Source of the DNA: Chitinibacter sp. SCUT-21
GTDB lineage: Bacteria; Pseudomonadota; Gammaproteobacteria; Burkholderiales; Chitinibacteraceae
NCBI GenBank assembly: GCA_041874755.1
Contig: CP102611.1
Coordinates: 186,001 to 250,000 of the forward strand
Direction: 5' to 3'
DNA length: 64,000 bases
In this document: positions 31,068 to 40,866 of the stretch, one piece after another
Numbering within the stretch: position 1 is the stretch's first letter
How the letters are laid out: each line of letters starts with the position of its first letter
Notes under the pieces: generated by a model
Database searches by the model: none
Seen by the model: only the letters and a program-made list of their open reading frames with translations
What the model was told of the DNA's origin: nothing
Program-made: the position numbers and the translations under genes

Positions 31068-31622
31068 ATGGATAAAGCTGTTGCACCTTACGCGGATTAC
31101 ATCCGCGAGCGCATTCGCACCGTACCGAATTGGCCTCAGCCGGGCGTGATGTTTCGTGATATCACCCCGCTATTGCAAGACCCACGAACTTTTCGCTTGC
31201 TAGTTGATGTATTTGTCCATCGTTATATGGGGCAAAAACTCGATGTAATTGCGGGGGTGGATGCGCGCGGCTTTATCCTTGGCTCTGTAGTGGCCTATGA
31301 GTTAAATCTTGGCTTTGTTCCTGTTCGTAAGAAGGGTAAGCTGCCGTTTGATACGATCGCCGAAGAGTACGAGCTTGAATACGGCTCTGCTACAGTCGAG
31401 CTGCATGCCGACGCTTGCAAGGCGGGTGATCGTGTATTGCTGATTGATGACTTGGTTGCGACGGGTGGCACACTAATGGCAGCGGCTAATTTGCTAAAAC
31501 GCTTGGGTGCCAATGTCGTTGAAGCCGCAGCAATCGTTGATTTGCCTGAGCTTGGCGGTTCGCAATTAATTCGCCAAAATGGCATTGATTTATTTACTGT
31601 TTGTGATTTTTCTGGGCATTAA
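31068..31622 (+). CDS. apt: Adenine phosphoribosyltransferase
   Basis: Converts adenine and PRPP to AMP in purine salvage. The 184-residue product has [15 protein letters not shown] near the N-terminus, the adenine-pocket stretch [23 protein letters not shown], and the PRPP-binding loop [13 protein letters not shown] (about residues 124-136). It sits 13 bases after the permease gene and 21 bases before hpt, with which it is probably co-transcribed. Confidence 0.97.
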   Translation: MDKAVAPYADYIRERIRTVPNWPQPGVMFRDITPLLQDPRTFRLLVDVFVHRYMGQKLDVIAGVDARGFILGSVVAYELNLGFVPVRKKGKLPFDTIAEEYELEYGSATVELHADACKAGDRVLLIDDLVATGGTLMAAANLLKRLGANVVEAAAIVDLPELGGSQLIRQNGIDLFTVCDFSGH

Positions 31623-31643
31623 GCTTGGATTGAGGATGTCATC

Positions 31644-32198
31644 GTGACTATGGAATTGCCAGAAGCTCGTACCATTTTAGATAACGCAGATTGCCTGCAT
31701 CCAGAGGCTGAAGTGATTGCCGCGCTCGATCAAATGGGTGAGTCAATGTGCAAAGCTTTGGCGCACACCAATCCTGTGGTGTATACCGTACTCAACGGCG
31801 GTTTGATCGTTGCAGGGCATTTATTGCCACGTTTGAAATTTCCTTTGGAAATGGCTTATCTGCATGCAACGCGCTATCGCCAGGAAACCTCGGGTGGCGA
31901 GCTAGATTGGAAAGTTAAGCCTCGTGAAGATCTGCGTGGCCGTACCGTAGTGATTGTGGATGATATTCTGGATGAAGGTCACACACTGGCAGCGATTGTT
32001 GATTACTGCAAACAGCAAGGTGCAAGCGCGGTTCACGTCGCCGTCTTGATCGACAAAAAACACAATCGCAAGGCAGAAGGTATTAAAGCTGACTTTGTGG
32101 GTATGGAAGTAGAAGATCGTTTCTTGTTTGGTTGCGGCATGGACTACCAAGGCTACTGGCGAAATACCCTTGCCGTGTATGCCGTCAAAGGCCTTTAA
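31644..32198 (+). CDS. hpt: Hypoxanthine-guanine phosphoribosyltransferase
   Basis: Converts hypoxanthine and guanine to IMP and GMP. The 184-residue product has the PRPP-binding motif VVIVDDILDEGHTL (about 107-120) and the base-binding region with KADFVGMEVEDRFLFGCGMDY. This is the betaproteobacterial HGPRT form. I place the start at GTG 31644, which has GAGG eight bases upstream; an ATG at 31650 would be fourteen bases from it. Third gene of the salvage cluster. Confidence 0.92.
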   Translation: MTMELPEARTILDNADCLHPEAEVIAALDQMGESMCKALAHTNPVVYTVLNGGLIVAGHLLPRLKFPLEMAYLHATRYRQETSGGELDWKVKPREDLRGRTVVIVDDILDEGHTLAAIVDYCKQQGASAVHVAVLIDKKHNRKAEGIKADFVGMEVEDRFLFGCGMDYQGYWRNTLAVYAVKGL

Positions 32199-32237
32199 TT
32201 CTAAGCCTTAGGTTGCCATGCCTCAGTAGGGGGTGTC

Positions 32238-33893
32238 ATGGCGACCAGTTCCAATGTAATAGTTAAGCACTTTCGCCAAATCTTAATTTGGCCCCTACAG
32301 CTGATGCCGATTCCACACAAAAGTGGCGAATCAAACGCCATGGGTCGGCACTGGGAAGTAATGCAAGCCGCCGCGGCCGAAGGCTCGCCTTGGCAGCCAC
32401 GAGCAACCGAATTTGATGGCGACCCAGAGCAATTCGAAGAGCGCCACTACCGCGAATTCGTCACCTTCCTTCCTTATGTTCAACGTTTTCTGTACGGCGA
32501 AAGCAAGGCCTCAGGGTTAAGCAGCTACGGCCACTCACCGCTCCACGTGTTTCGTCGGTCAGACATCACTACAGCGCTGATGATGTTTAAAGATGGTGCT
32601 GTGCATCATTTTAAAGTGGCGCACATCGATTTGTATTTCTTTTACGACGTCGATGTGGTGATTCTGGCCTTTGAAATCATGGGTGACAATTTACCCCTCA
32701 GGCGTGTGCAGGATGCATTATTTCGTTTTGGTCGCGCTTTTCCTGCGCAGTGGGATGAAGATGCTACGGCGGCCAATTGTTTGCGCAAAGTGGCGTGGCT
32801 AAATAAAGAAGGCGAAGTGATTTCAGAGTCCGACTTTGAAGATCGGCTAGGTTATTTGTCACACCTTGGCCAATTTCGTGCACCGCGCATGGCTGCCCAT
32901 TGGGATTTTTTAATGCAGCCTCTGGTCATGCATCACTCTTCGGCTGCCGGTTCTTTACGTTATCGTCAAATTGAATATCACCGCATGCCGATTTTGGCCT
33001 ACTTGGCGGTGGATGATCCTTTTAAATTAACGGATGAGGATTTTTATCGCTTAGGCATGGTCATTCGTCCCGGTAGTGGAGATGCGCTACCGTACACCCA
33101 AAAAATGTTCGATGAATTTGAGCGTGATTGTTGCTACGACCGATTCTGGGTGCCAGAAAGGCAGCACAGTACGGCCTCGACGCGCATGATGTGCAATGGT
33201 CATGCTTTTGTTATGGTTGGAAAACACGACAATGCTTTTTATTCCGATCCGTATACTGGCGTGCTTGGGCAGTTTCGTCATCAGCATTTCTTAATGACTT
33301 TGATCGCCCATTTTCACAAGGCATCGTTGCTGATGTTTTCTGATCGCCTTGCCGTGGCCCTATCAGAACTCGATTTAAAAGATGCGCGTTCTATTCGTGG
33401 GTTTAAGCGTGAAATTCGACTGTTATTGGAAGGGTTTTTGCGTTTTAACCAGCGCTATTGGTTTCGCGAGGTGTCCAACCAAATTGTTTCCGATCAATTA
33501 TTTCAAATGCTCTCCAAGCACTTAGATACTGAGCGACTGCATTCGGATGTCAAGGATGCGGTGCAGAGCATGAATCAGTATTTAGAAAATGACGATTTGC
33601 GCCGGCAGGCCGATACGGTGGTTCGACTAACTGTGGTAACGGTTTTTGGCTTAATCGGTACAACGATCACCGGATTTCTCGGTATGAACTTATTTGGCTT
33701 GGCGGATGAGCCTAGCTTGCAAAAAATCGGGTATTTTGTCGTGGTTGCTATACCAATTTCTTGGCTGATTTTTATTACGGTAGCTAAATCAAAGGTTTTA
33801 TCTGAGTTTTTGGATGCTATGTCGGATGAGCGAATTTCACTTCGTGAAACGTGTAGAATGCTTGCAAATGTCTGGCGAAAAAAGAAATCATGA
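32238..33893 (+). CDS. CorA family divalent cation transporter-like protein
   Basis: A 551-residue protein with a large cytoplasmic N-terminal domain and two C-terminal membrane helices. The GMN signature of the CorA pore is present in FLGMNLFGL (residues 482-484) at the end of the first helix (about 463-484); the second spans about 497-517 and is followed by a basic tail ending RKKKS. The N-terminal domain is longer than in classic CorA (about 316 residues), marking a distinct subfamily. Mg2+ is the default substrate by family, but Ni2+, Co2+ or Zn2+ cannot be excluded. GGGGG precedes the ATG; it lies 39 bases after hpt. Confidence 0.85.
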   Translation: MATSSNVIVKHFRQILIWPLQLMPIPHKSGESNAMGRHWEVMQAAAAEGSPWQPRATEFDGDPEQFEERHYREFVTFLPYVQRFLYGESKASGLSSYGHSPLHVFRRSDITTALMMFKDGAVHHFKVAHIDLYFFYDVDVVILAFEIMGDNLPLRRVQDALFRFGRAFPAQWDEDATAANCLRKVAWLNKEGEVISESDFEDRLGYLSHLGQFRAPRMAAHWDFLMQPLVMHHSSAAGSLRYRQIEYHRMPILAYLAVDDPFKLTDEDFYRLGMVIRPGSGDALPYTQKMFDEFERDCCYDRFWVPERQHSTASTRMMCNGHAFVMVGKHDNAFYSDPYTGVLGQFRHQHFLMTLIAHFHKASLLMFSDRLAVALSELDLKDARSIRGFKREIRLLLEGFLRFNQRYWFREVSNQIVSDQLFQMLSKHLDTERLHSDVKDAVQSMNQYLENDDLRRQADTVVRLTVVTVFGLIGTTITGFLGMNLFGLADEPSLQKIGYFVVVAIPISWLIFITVAKSKVLSEFLDAMSDERISLRETCRMLANVWRKKKS

Positions 33894-33990
33894 AAATCTT
33901 GCATGTTGAGTGGACAACTGTGCATCTTAAATTGATCTAAGTCGTGTTAGAATTGCGTATTCTTTCAACGATTACGGATGCATCTCGCTC

Positions 33991-35238
33991 ATGTTCTCGA
34001 AGTCTCAAACCATTGCCTCTTACGATCCAGATCTCGCTGCAGCGATTGCTGCTGAAGTTGTTCGTCAACACGAACACATCGAATTGATCGCATCTGAAAA
34101 CTACACTAGCCCAGCCGTGATGGAAGCCCAAGGCTCTCAACTCACGAACAAATACGCTGAAGGTTACCCAGGTAAACGTTTCTACGGTGGTTGCGAGCAC
34201 GTTGACGTGATCGAGCAATTGGCGATTGATCGTGTAAAAGCTTTGTTTGGTGCTGAATATGCCAACGTTCAGCCGCACTCTGGCTCACAAGCCAACCAAG
34301 CGGTTTACTTCTCGATCCTGAAACCAGGTGACACCGTAATGGGTATGAACTTGGGTCACGGCGGCCACTTGACGCACGGTTCACCAGCGAACTTGTCAGG
34401 TAAATTGTTCAATATCGTGGCTTACGGCTTGAACGAAAACGAAGAAATCGATTACGACGATATGGAACGCGTCGCAATGGAAACCAAGCCAAAACTGTTA
34501 ATCGGCGGTGCTTCGGCTTACGCTTTGCGTTTTGACTGGGCGCGCATGCGTGAAATCGCTGACAAAGTTGGCGCTTACTTCATGGTTGATATGGCGCACT
34601 ACGCAGGTTTGATCGCTGCTGGTGTTTACCCAAATCCAGTACCTCACGCGCACTTCGTAACGTCGACCACGCACAAAACATTGCGTGGCCCACGTGGCGG
34701 TATCATCTTGGCTAAGGCTGAGTTTGAAAAATCACTGAATTCAAACGTGTTCCCAACACTGCAAGGTGGTCCGTTGATGCATGTGATCGCGGGTAAAGCG
34801 GTTGCATTTAAAGAAGCTGCAACTGACGAATTCAAAGAATACCAAAAACAAGTTTTGCTGAACGCGCAAGCAATGGCAAAAACTTTGGCAGAGCGCGGTC
34901 TGCGCATTATTTCTGGTCGCACTGAATCGCACGTATTCTTGGTTGACTTGCGCCCTAAAGGTCTGACTGGTAAAGCGGCTGATGCTTTCCTCGGCAAAGC
35001 GCACATCACCGTCAACAAAAACGCGATCCCGAACGATCCAGAAAGCCCATTTGTGACCTCTGGCATCCGTATCGGTGCACCTGCGATTACTACGCGCGGC
35101 TTTAAAGAAGAAGAAGCGATTCAAGTAGCCAATCTGATTGCTGATGTGCTGGATAATCCAGAAGACGAAGCAAATATCGCTGCAGTAGCTGCTAAAGTAA
35201 AAGCGCTAACTGCACGCTTCCCAGTTTACGGCGCTTAA
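33991..35238 (+). CDS. glyA: Serine hydroxymethyltransferase
   Basis: PLP enzyme converting serine and tetrahydrofolate to glycine and 5,10-methylene-tetrahydrofolate. The 415-residue product has [21 protein letters not shown], the [14 protein letters not shown] substrate region, and the PLP lysine in [14 protein letters not shown] (about 229). Full length and canonical. It is preceded by 97 bases of intergenic DNA and followed by a strong terminator, so it is probably a single-gene unit. Confidence 0.98.
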   Translation: MFSKSQTIASYDPDLAAAIAAEVVRQHEHIELIASENYTSPAVMEAQGSQLTNKYAEGYPGKRFYGGCEHVDVIEQLAIDRVKALFGAEYANVQPHSGSQANQAVYFSILKPGDTVMGMNLGHGGHLTHGSPANLSGKLFNIVAYGLNENEEIDYDDMERVAMETKPKLLIGGASAYALRFDWARMREIADKVGAYFMVDMAHYAGLIAAGVYPNPVPHAHFVTSTTHKTLRGPRGGIILAKAEFEKSLNSNVFPTLQGGPLMHVIAGKAVAFKEAATDEFKEYQKQVLLNAQAMAKTLAERGLRIISGRTESHVFLVDLRPKGLTGKAADAFLGKAHITVNKNAIPNDPESPFVTSGIRIGAPAITTRGFKEEEAIQVANLIADVLDNPEDEANIAAVAAKVKALTARFPVYGA

Positions 35239-35260
35239 TATTTAGCGTTAATAGCTGCAC

Positions 35261-35290
35261 AAAGGTGGGGCGCAAGCCCCACCTTTTTTT
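35261..35290 (+). terminator. Terminator after glyA
   Basis: The stem GGTGGGGC / GCCCCACC (35264-35271 with 35276-35283), loop GCAA, is followed by seven T and preceded by AAA, a classic intrinsic terminator 25 bases past the glyA stop. Confidence 0.92.
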
Positions 35291-35425
35291 GCTGTATATG
35301 CTTGGGCTTGACATGTGGCAATATGTCTAGCTCAATACATAGCTAGAGTATCTATAAAGCTTGAGTTTTTATCCTTCGGCCTTATTTGATATGAATGATC
35401 TTTTTGTTCTTTGCGGGGTTCGTTA

Positions 35426-35878
35426 ATGAAGTGCCCATTCTGTGGTTCTCCTGATACGCAAGTCGTTGACTCGCGCGTATCTGATGAAGGTGACGTGATC
35501 CGTCGCCGTCGCCGCTGCACGATTTGCGACAAACGCTTTACCACCTTTGAGACCGCCGAGGTTCGTATGCCTCAGGTCGTCAAACAAAATGGACAACGCG
35601 CCGAGTTTGATCGCGAAAAAGTCCGCACCAGTTTCCTGCGTGCACTGCATAAACGTCCAGTGCCAACCCCGCTCGTTGATGAAGCCATTTCCCGCATTAT
35701 TCAAAAAGTGCTCACGGTCGGTGAGCGCGAAATTATGTCGCGCCAGATCGGTGAAATGGTCATCGCCGAGCTCGCCAAACTCGATAAAGTGGCATACATC
35801 CGTTTTGCTTCAGTTTATCGCTCATTCCAAGACGTGGATGATTTCCGCGACGTTATTCGAGAAGTAACGAAGGAATAA
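35426..35878 (+). CDS. nrdR: Transcriptional repressor NrdR
   Basis: Nucleotide-sensing repressor of ribonucleotide reductase genes. The 150-residue protein has an N-terminal zinc ribbon with cysteines 3, 6, 31 and 34 (MKCPFCG and RCTICDKRF), a basic RRRRRC patch, and a C-terminal ATP-cone (about 49-139, [19 protein letters not shown]) that binds ATP/dATP. ATG 35426 has GGGG seven bases upstream; a TTG at 35411 is in frame but would add residues ahead of the conserved MKCPFC. It leads the riboflavin operon, two bases before ribD, a common betaproteobacterial arrangement. Confidence 0.96.
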   Translation: MKCPFCGSPDTQVVDSRVSDEGDVIRRRRRCTICDKRFTTFETAEVRMPQVVKQNGQRAEFDREKVRTSFLRALHKRPVPTPLVDEAISRIIQKVLTVGEREIMSRQIGEMVIAELAKLDKVAYIRFASVYRSFQDVDDFRDVIREVTKE

Positions 35879-35880
35879 GC

Positions 35881-37005
35881 ATGTTTACCGCATTTGATCA
35901 CGAAATGATGGCCAAAGCCTTGCAGGTTGCCGCACAAGGAGCGCACCTGACGACACCGAACCCTTGCGTTGGCGCTGTTTTAGTCAATCAGGGCGAGATA
36001 ATCGGTTATGGCCATAGCCAAGCCGCGGGCGGAGCGCATGCCGAAATTATGGCCTTAAAAATGGCCAAGGCCCGTGCGCCAGAAAAAATCATGGGCGCCA
36101 CAGCCTACGTCACGCTAGAGCCATGCAGTCATTTTGGCCGCACACCACCTTGTGCCAATGCCCTAATCGGTGCCGGTGTTGATCGCGTCATTGCTGCGCT
36201 GCGTGACCCAAATCCACTGGTTGCCGGCAAAGGCTTGGCACGACTTGCTGCGCACAATATTGAAGTCGCGCATGGACTTATGGCCCATCAAGCGCGTGAG
36301 CATCATAAAGGCTTTTTGTCTCGCATGACGCGTAATCGGCCGTGGTTGCGCGTAAAATTGGCGGCCAGCCTCGATGGGCGAATTGCGCTCAATAATGGCC
36401 AATCACAATGGATCACGGGCGCAGCAGCGCGTTCTGACGTCCAAAAAATTCGTGCTCTGTCCTGTGCAATGTTAACCGGCGTTGGAACAGTGTTGGCAGA
36501 TGATCCACAGCTGACGGTGCGAGATTTTACCGTAACACGTCAACCCCAGCGCATCGTGCTCGATAGTCAGTTGCGCACGCCATCAAGCGCCAGAATACTG
36601 CAAACCGAAGTCGCAAAGACCCAAATACTCAGTACCAAGACTTCAAATACGCTATCAACAGAGCGGCTAATTTTCAAACAAATCGCAAGTAATGCTGATC
36701 GTCTCGATTTGCACGCGGTGATGCAATATTTAGCTGAGCAAGGTTTTAACGTAGTCACTGTTGAAGCAGGTGGCACTTTGGTAGGGGCACTACTTGAGGC
36801 AGGCTTGGTAGACGAAGTTATCCTCTATCAAGCAATGAGCTTTATTGGTCAAGGGCAAGCTTTGGCCAACTTCAGCTTGAGCGACTTAAGCCAGCAGTAT
36901 CGTCCAACCTTATTCGATCGCCGGATGGTCGGCGCGGATCAGCGCATTACTTTGCGCTTTACCGATCCTAATGTCGCCTTCGCGCCGAGCACGACAGGAG
37001 CTTGA
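35881..37005 (+). CDS. ribD: Bifunctional diaminohydroxyphosphoribosylaminopyrimidine deaminase / uracil reductase
   Basis: Performs the second and third steps of riboflavin synthesis. The N-terminal deaminase (about 1-145) has the zinc motif HAEIMAL and EPCSHFGRTPPC; the C-terminal NADPH-dependent reductase (about 150-365) has WLRVKLAASLDGRIA and the VEAGGTLVGALLEAGLVDE substrate region. 374 residues, full length. It follows nrdR by two bases and precedes a small zinc-ribbon gene by one base. Confidence 0.96.
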   Translation: MFTAFDHEMMAKALQVAAQGAHLTTPNPCVGAVLVNQGEIIGYGHSQAAGGAHAEIMALKMAKARAPEKIMGATAYVTLEPCSHFGRTPPCANALIGAGVDRVIAALRDPNPLVAGKGLARLAAHNIEVAHGLMAHQAREHHKGFLSRMTRNRPWLRVKLAASLDGRIALNNGQSQWITGAAARSDVQKIRALSCAMLTGVGTVLADDPQLTVRDFTVTRQPQRIVLDSQLRTPSSARILQTEVAKTQILSTKTSNTLSTERLIFKQIASNADRLDLHAVMQYLAEQGFNVVTVEAGGTLVGALLEAGLVDEVILYQAMSFIGQGQALANFSLSDLSQQYRPTLFDRRMVGADQRITLRFTDPNVAFAPSTTGA

Positions 37006-37006
37006 A

Positions 37007-37171
37007 ATGAGTACGGAACAAAAATTAGTCTGCCCAGATTGCGGCAAAGAAATTGAAGTGTTGGCGGCGTGTGGCGCCAAAAGCTATTTTTGCAATCATT
37101 GTAATGAACTGAAGTCGTCTTCACGCGTGCGCGAAGCCAACCCGACCTTATTTCCCGAGCAGAAGGATTGA
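37007..37171 (+). CDS. Small zinc-ribbon protein
   Basis: A 54-residue protein starting one base after the ribD stop and ending one base before ribE, with AGGAG six bases ahead of its ATG, so it is surely translated as part of the operon. Five cysteines are visible, including two knuckles CPDC (9, 12) and CNHC (29, 32), a rubredoxin/zinc-ribbon pattern reminiscent of YfgJ-type proteins. A protein partner in the riboflavin pathway is possible but unsupported; function unknown. Confidence 0.85.
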   Translation: MSTEQKLVCPDCGKEIEVLAACGAKSYFCNHCNELKSSSRVREANPTLFPEQKD

Positions 37172-37172
37172 T

Positions 37173-37796
37173 ATGTTCACTGGCATTATTCAAGCAGTCG
37201 GTCAGATTATTGACGTCAAAGCCTTTGATGGTGGCCTTCAACTCACCGTCGATGCCGCCGATTTAGATATGAGCAATGTAGTACTTGGGGATAGTATTGC
37301 TCATAATGGCGCATGCATGACTGTGATTGAGCTAATACCCCCTAAGCAATACAAGATTGACGTCTCCAACGAATCGTTGCGTTGTACCGTGGGCTTGGGC
37401 GAGCAGGGCGGCAAGGTGAACCTGGAAAAAGCATTACGCCTTGGCGATATGCTCGGCGGCCATATGGTGTCCGGCCACGTTGATGGCGTTGGTCAGGTGC
37501 TGAGCTTTGAGCCCGTAGGCGAAAATCGTGAACTCGTCATTTGCGCGCCAAAATCACTGGCTAAATATTTAGCCGCCAAAGGCTCGGTGGTGGTGAATGG
37601 CGTGTCGCTGACAACCAATACAGTGCAAGACAGCGCTGATGGCTGTGTGTTTTCAATTAATTTAATCCCACACACTTTAAGCGTAACTACGCTTGGGGCG
37701 CTGGTCGCCGGCGCTAGCGTTAATCTAGAGATAGACCTGATTGCGCGCTATGTTGAGCGCATGGTTTCATTCGAAACCACTCAAGGCGGAGCTTAA
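37173..37796 (+). CDS. ribE: Riboflavin synthase
   Basis: Dismutates two 6,7-dimethyl-8-ribityllumazine molecules to riboflavin and the pyrimidinedione, the last step of the pathway. The 207-residue product starts MFTGIIQAVGQI and shows the two internally similar lumazine-binding barrels; GGHMVSGHVDGVG and SLTTNTV mark the first-to-second repeat region. It overlaps no neighbour but lies one base after the zinc-ribbon gene and three before the next rib gene. Confidence 0.96.
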   Translation: MFTGIIQAVGQIIDVKAFDGGLQLTVDAADLDMSNVVLGDSIAHNGACMTVIELIPPKQYKIDVSNESLRCTVGLGEQGGKVNLEKALRLGDMLGGHMVSGHVDGVGQVLSFEPVGENRELVICAPKSLAKYLAAKGSVVVNGVSLTTNTVQDSADGCVFSINLIPHTLSVTTLGALVAGASVNLEIDLIARYVERMVSFETTQGGA

Positions 37797-37799
37797 TCA

Positions 37800-38894
37800 A
37801 TGAGCCAAATTTCCCCAGTTCATGAAATCGTAGCTGAATTAAAAGCAGGGCGCATGGTCGTGCTGGTTGACGAAGAAGATCGCGAGAACGAAGGCGATTT
37901 AGTTCTTGCGGCCGATTTTGTCACGCCTGAAGCCATCAATTTCATGGCCAAATACGGCCGTGGACTGGTGTGCCTGACTTTAACGCCTGAGCGTTGCAAA
38001 CTGCTTAATTTGAGCACGATGGTGTCGAGCAATGGCTCGTCGTTTGGCACCAATTTCACCGCTTCAATCGAAGCGGCCGAGGGCGTGAGCACGGGTATTT
38101 CCGCGCATGATCGTGCGCTGACGATTCGTAAAGCGGTTGCTTTTGATGCCAAAGCCAGCGATGTTGTATCACCGGGACACATTTTCCCTGTCATGGCCCA
38201 ACCTGGCGGGGTGTTAGTTCGTGCGGGTCACACTGAAGCGGGTTGTGATTTGGCGATGATGGCGGGCTTAACGCCGGCGTCCGTAATCTGTGAAATCATG
38301 AACGATGACGGCACAATGGCGCGCCTGCCGGAATTGCTGGTGTTTGCTAAGGAACACAATCTAAAAATTGGCACTATCGCGGATTTGATCAACTATCGCA
38401 GCCGCACCGAAAGCTTGGTTGAGTGCGTAGGCCGTCGTCCGGTGCGAACTTTTGCTGGCCAATTTGAATTGGCCGTTTATCGCGACAAACTCACCTCGTC
38501 GACGCATCTGGCCTTGATTAAAGGCGAACCTACTGCAGATGATGAAACCTTGGTGCGTGTTCACGAGCCCTTGTCGGTAATCGACTGGCTAGATTTAGAC
38601 GCGCGCAGCCATTCTTGGAGCATTGAATCGGCGCTATCGGCTATCGAAGAAGCGGGTAAGGGTGTGGTGGTCTTATTGCATCGCACTGAAGACGGAGAAG
38701 ATCTGCTGGCGCGTGCGTTGCCTGATTTGAAACTGAATAAACCCCAAAAATGGGATATGCGTACCTATGGTATAGGAGCGCAGATGCTGAAAGACTTGGG
38801 CGTTGGACGTATGCGTCTGATGTCGCCAGAGCGCAAGATTCCGAGCATGATGGGTTTTGGTCTCGAGATAACTGGCTTTTTCCAGCCCGAATAA
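37800..38894 (+). CDS. ribB: 3,4-dihydroxy-2-butanone 4-phosphate synthase with degenerate GTP cyclohydrolase II domain (RibBX type)
   Basis: The N-terminal domain (about 1-205) is a complete RibB: DEEDRENEGDLVLAAD binds metal and ribulose-5-phosphate, and RAGHTEAGCDLAMMAG completes the site. The C-terminal domain (206-364) aligns in position with GTP cyclohydrolase II but lacks the three zinc cysteines. Where functional RibA has a SECLTGD...LRCDCG-like stretch, this protein has VHEPLSVIDWLDLDARSH. The downstream YGIGAQMLKDLGVGRMRLM segment is recognisable. So DHBP synthase activity is expected but not GTP cyclohydrolase II; a separate ribA should exist elsewhere. Confidence 0.9.
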   Translation: MSQISPVHEIVAELKAGRMVVLVDEEDRENEGDLVLAADFVTPEAINFMAKYGRGLVCLTLTPERCKLLNLSTMVSSNGSSFGTNFTASIEAAEGVSTGISAHDRALTIRKAVAFDAKASDVVSPGHIFPVMAQPGGVLVRAGHTEAGCDLAMMAGLTPASVICEIMNDDGTMARLPELLVFAKEHNLKIGTIADLINYRSRTESLVECVGRRPVRTFAGQFELAVYRDKLTSSTHLALIKGEPTADDETLVRVHEPLSVIDWLDLDARSHSWSIESALSAIEEAGKGVVVLLHRTEDGEDLLARALPDLKLNKPQKWDMRTYGIGAQMLKDLGVGRMRLMSPERKIPSMMGFGLEITGFFQPE

Positions 38895-38920
38895 GTGTTT
38901 AAAAATTAAAGGATATACAA

Positions 38921-39391
38921 ATGAGTTTAGAAGGTATTTCACTAATTAAACCCAATCTAGCTGGCCAAGGCATGCGTATTGGTGTGGTGATGAGCCGCTT
39001 TAATACGCCAATTTGCGAAGGTTTGCGTGATAACTGCTTGGATGAATTAGTTAAATTGGGTGTTGCGCCGCAGGATATTTTATTGAGCAGTGTTGCTGGT
39101 GCGCTAGAAATTCCCGTGGTTTTGCAAACTATGGCGGCCAGCGAGCGTTTTGACGCTTTAATCGCATTGGGCGCAATTATCCGTGGTGAAACCTACCACT
39201 TTGAATTGGTCGCCAATGAATCGGGCGCTGGGGTAACGCGCGTTACGCTGGACGCAGGCCTGCCGATTGCCAATTGTATTTTGACCACTGAAACTGATGA
39301 ACAAGCAGAAGTACGTGTAGTAGAAAAAGCGCGCGAAGCCGCGCGTGTTGCGGTTGAAACCGCTAATTTAGTAAAGGCATTACAAGCATGA
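38921..39391 (+). CDS. ribH: 6,7-dimethyl-8-ribityllumazine synthase
   Basis: Condenses the pyrimidine product of RibD (after dephosphorylation) with DHBP from RibB to the lumazine substrate of RibE. The 156-residue protein has [14 protein letters not shown], the [10 protein letters not shown] motif, and the catalytic loop [20 protein letters not shown]. It normally forms 60-mer capsids or pentamers. Its TGA overlaps the nusB ATG by four bases (ATGA), indicating translational coupling. Confidence 0.97.
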   Translation: MSLEGISLIKPNLAGQGMRIGVVMSRFNTPICEGLRDNCLDELVKLGVAPQDILLSSVAGALEIPVVLQTMAASERFDALIALGAIIRGETYHFELVANESGAGVTRVTLDAGLPIANCILTTETDEQAEVRVVEKAREAARVAVETANLVKALQA

Positions 39392-39879
39392 CCGCAGAAA
39401 AATCAGAAGCCCCTGCAGTAAAAAAAGCACCGATGAAATCCGCTCGCCGCCGTGCGCGCGAATTTGCGGTGCAAGGTGTGTATCAGTATTTGATGAGCAA
39501 CGACACCGTTAATAATATCGATTTGTATCTGCGTGGTAGCAGCACTTACTTCACGAAAGCCGATGCAAACCTGTATCGCGCGATTTTATTTGGCGTGATT
39601 AAAGACGCAGCCAAACTCACGCAAGCGATTGAGCCGCATGTGGACCGCCCGCTAGAAGAAGTCAGCACCGTTGAATTGGCGGTACTCTACACTGGCGCGT
39701 TTGAAATTATGTCGATGCCAGAAACGCCATACCCAGTAATTATCAATGAAGCGATTGAGCTCACCAAAACCTACGGAGGCTCTGATGGTCATCGCTTCGT
39801 GAATGGTGTACTCGATAAATTGGCTGAACTCGTGCGTAGCACAGAATTTGCTGCCATTCGCGCCAAACGTCAGGGCTAA
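39388..39879 (+). CDS. nusB: Transcription antitermination factor NusB
   Basis: With NusE (S10) binds boxA RNA in rRNA leaders and supports antitermination. The 163-residue protein has a lysine-rich N-terminal extension, then [16 protein letters not shown] and the C-terminal [28 protein letters not shown] typical of the all-helical fold. It starts inside the end of ribH (ATGA), the standard ribH-nusB pairing, and thiL follows after 12 bases. Confidence 0.97.
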   Translation: MTAEKSEAPAVKKAPMKSARRRAREFAVQGVYQYLMSNDTVNNIDLYLRGSSTYFTKADANLYRAILFGVIKDAAKLTQAIEPHVDRPLEEVSTVELAVLYTGAFEIMSMPETPYPVIINEAIELTKTYGGSDGHRFVNGVLDKLAELVRSTEFAAIRAKRQG

Positions 39880-39891
39880 TCTGTTGCGCGT

Positions 39892-40866
39892 ATGAACGAG
39901 TTTGATTTAATTGCCAAATATTTTACCCGCCCAAATCGTGCGCTTAAGAATGCGGATTTGGGAGTCGGTGACGATGCTGCGCTAATGACGGTCAGTGCAG
40001 GGCATCAATTAGCCGTCTCGGCCGATATGTTGGTGGCTGGTCGACATTTTTTTGCCGATGCCGACCCAGAACGCTTGGGGCATAAATGCTTGGCAGTAAA
40101 TCTGTCGGATTTAGCGGCGATGGGCGCCAAGCCGACTTGGTTTACGCTCTCACTCGCTTTGCCGAGTATTGATGAAGCATGGCTGGCCGCGTTTAGCCGC
40201 GGCCTATTCGCCCTAGCTGATCAGCATGAAATCGAACTCGTTGGCGGCGACACGACTCGCGGACCACTAACCATTGCGATTCAAATCGCCGGCGAAGTGC
40301 CAACGGGTCAAGCCATGCTACGCAGCCATGCGCAAATTGATGACGATATTTGGGTCTCTGGCCCGCTGGGTGGTGCGGCGGCAGCGGTAATGCATCGCAC
40401 CGGACGCGCGCAATTGCCAGCAGAAATCGCGCAGCAATGTGATTTACGTTTAGATTTACCGCAACCCCGCCTTGTATTTGGCCAAGCGATAGCTCCGTTC
40501 GCCAACGCCGCACTCGATATTTCAGATGGCCTGGCCGGTGATTTGCGCCATATTTGCCAGCGCTCACAATGTGCGGTACAAATATGGATAGCTTCAGTGC
40601 CCAGTGCTGCGCAACTCTTGCATCTGCCGCACGAGTTACAGTTGGAAGCTAAGTTGGCAGGCGGGGACGACTACGAGTTGTGCTTCACTGCGCCGCAGTC
40701 CGCTAGAACCAATATCGAAGCGCTAGCTCAGGAACATGGTTTAGCCGCCCAACGCATCGGGGTTATCATTCCACATGGCGATTCACAGCCTTTGGTGCAA
40801 TTTCTCGACACTACAGGTCAATCCATGCAGTTTGGCTTTGGCGGCTTTGACCACTTTAAAAATTGA
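39892..40866 (+). CDS. thiL: Thiamine-monophosphate kinase
   Basis: Phosphorylates thiamine monophosphate to thiamine pyrophosphate. The 324-residue protein of the PurM/HypE fold has GVGDDAALM with metal-binding Asp pair, VSADMLVAGRHF, LAVNLSDLAAMGAKP, VGGDTTRG, and AALDISDGLAGDL. The stop shares its last base with the pgpA start (TGATG). The nusB-thiL-pgpA order is conserved widely in proteobacteria. Confidence 0.96.
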   Translation: MNEFDLIAKYFTRPNRALKNADLGVGDDAALMTVSAGHQLAVSADMLVAGRHFFADADPERLGHKCLAVNLSDLAAMGAKPTWFTLSLALPSIDEAWLAAFSRGLFALADQHEIELVGGDTTRGPLTIAIQIAGEVPTGQAMLRSHAQIDDDIWVSGPLGGAAAAVMHRTGRAQLPAEIAQQCDLRLDLPQPRLVFGQAIAPFANAALDISDGLAGDLRHICQRSQCAVQIWIASVPSAAQLLHLPHELQLEAKLAGGDDYELCFTAPQSARTNIEALAQEHGLAAQRIGVIIPHGDSQPLVQFLDTTGQSMQFGFGGFDHFKN

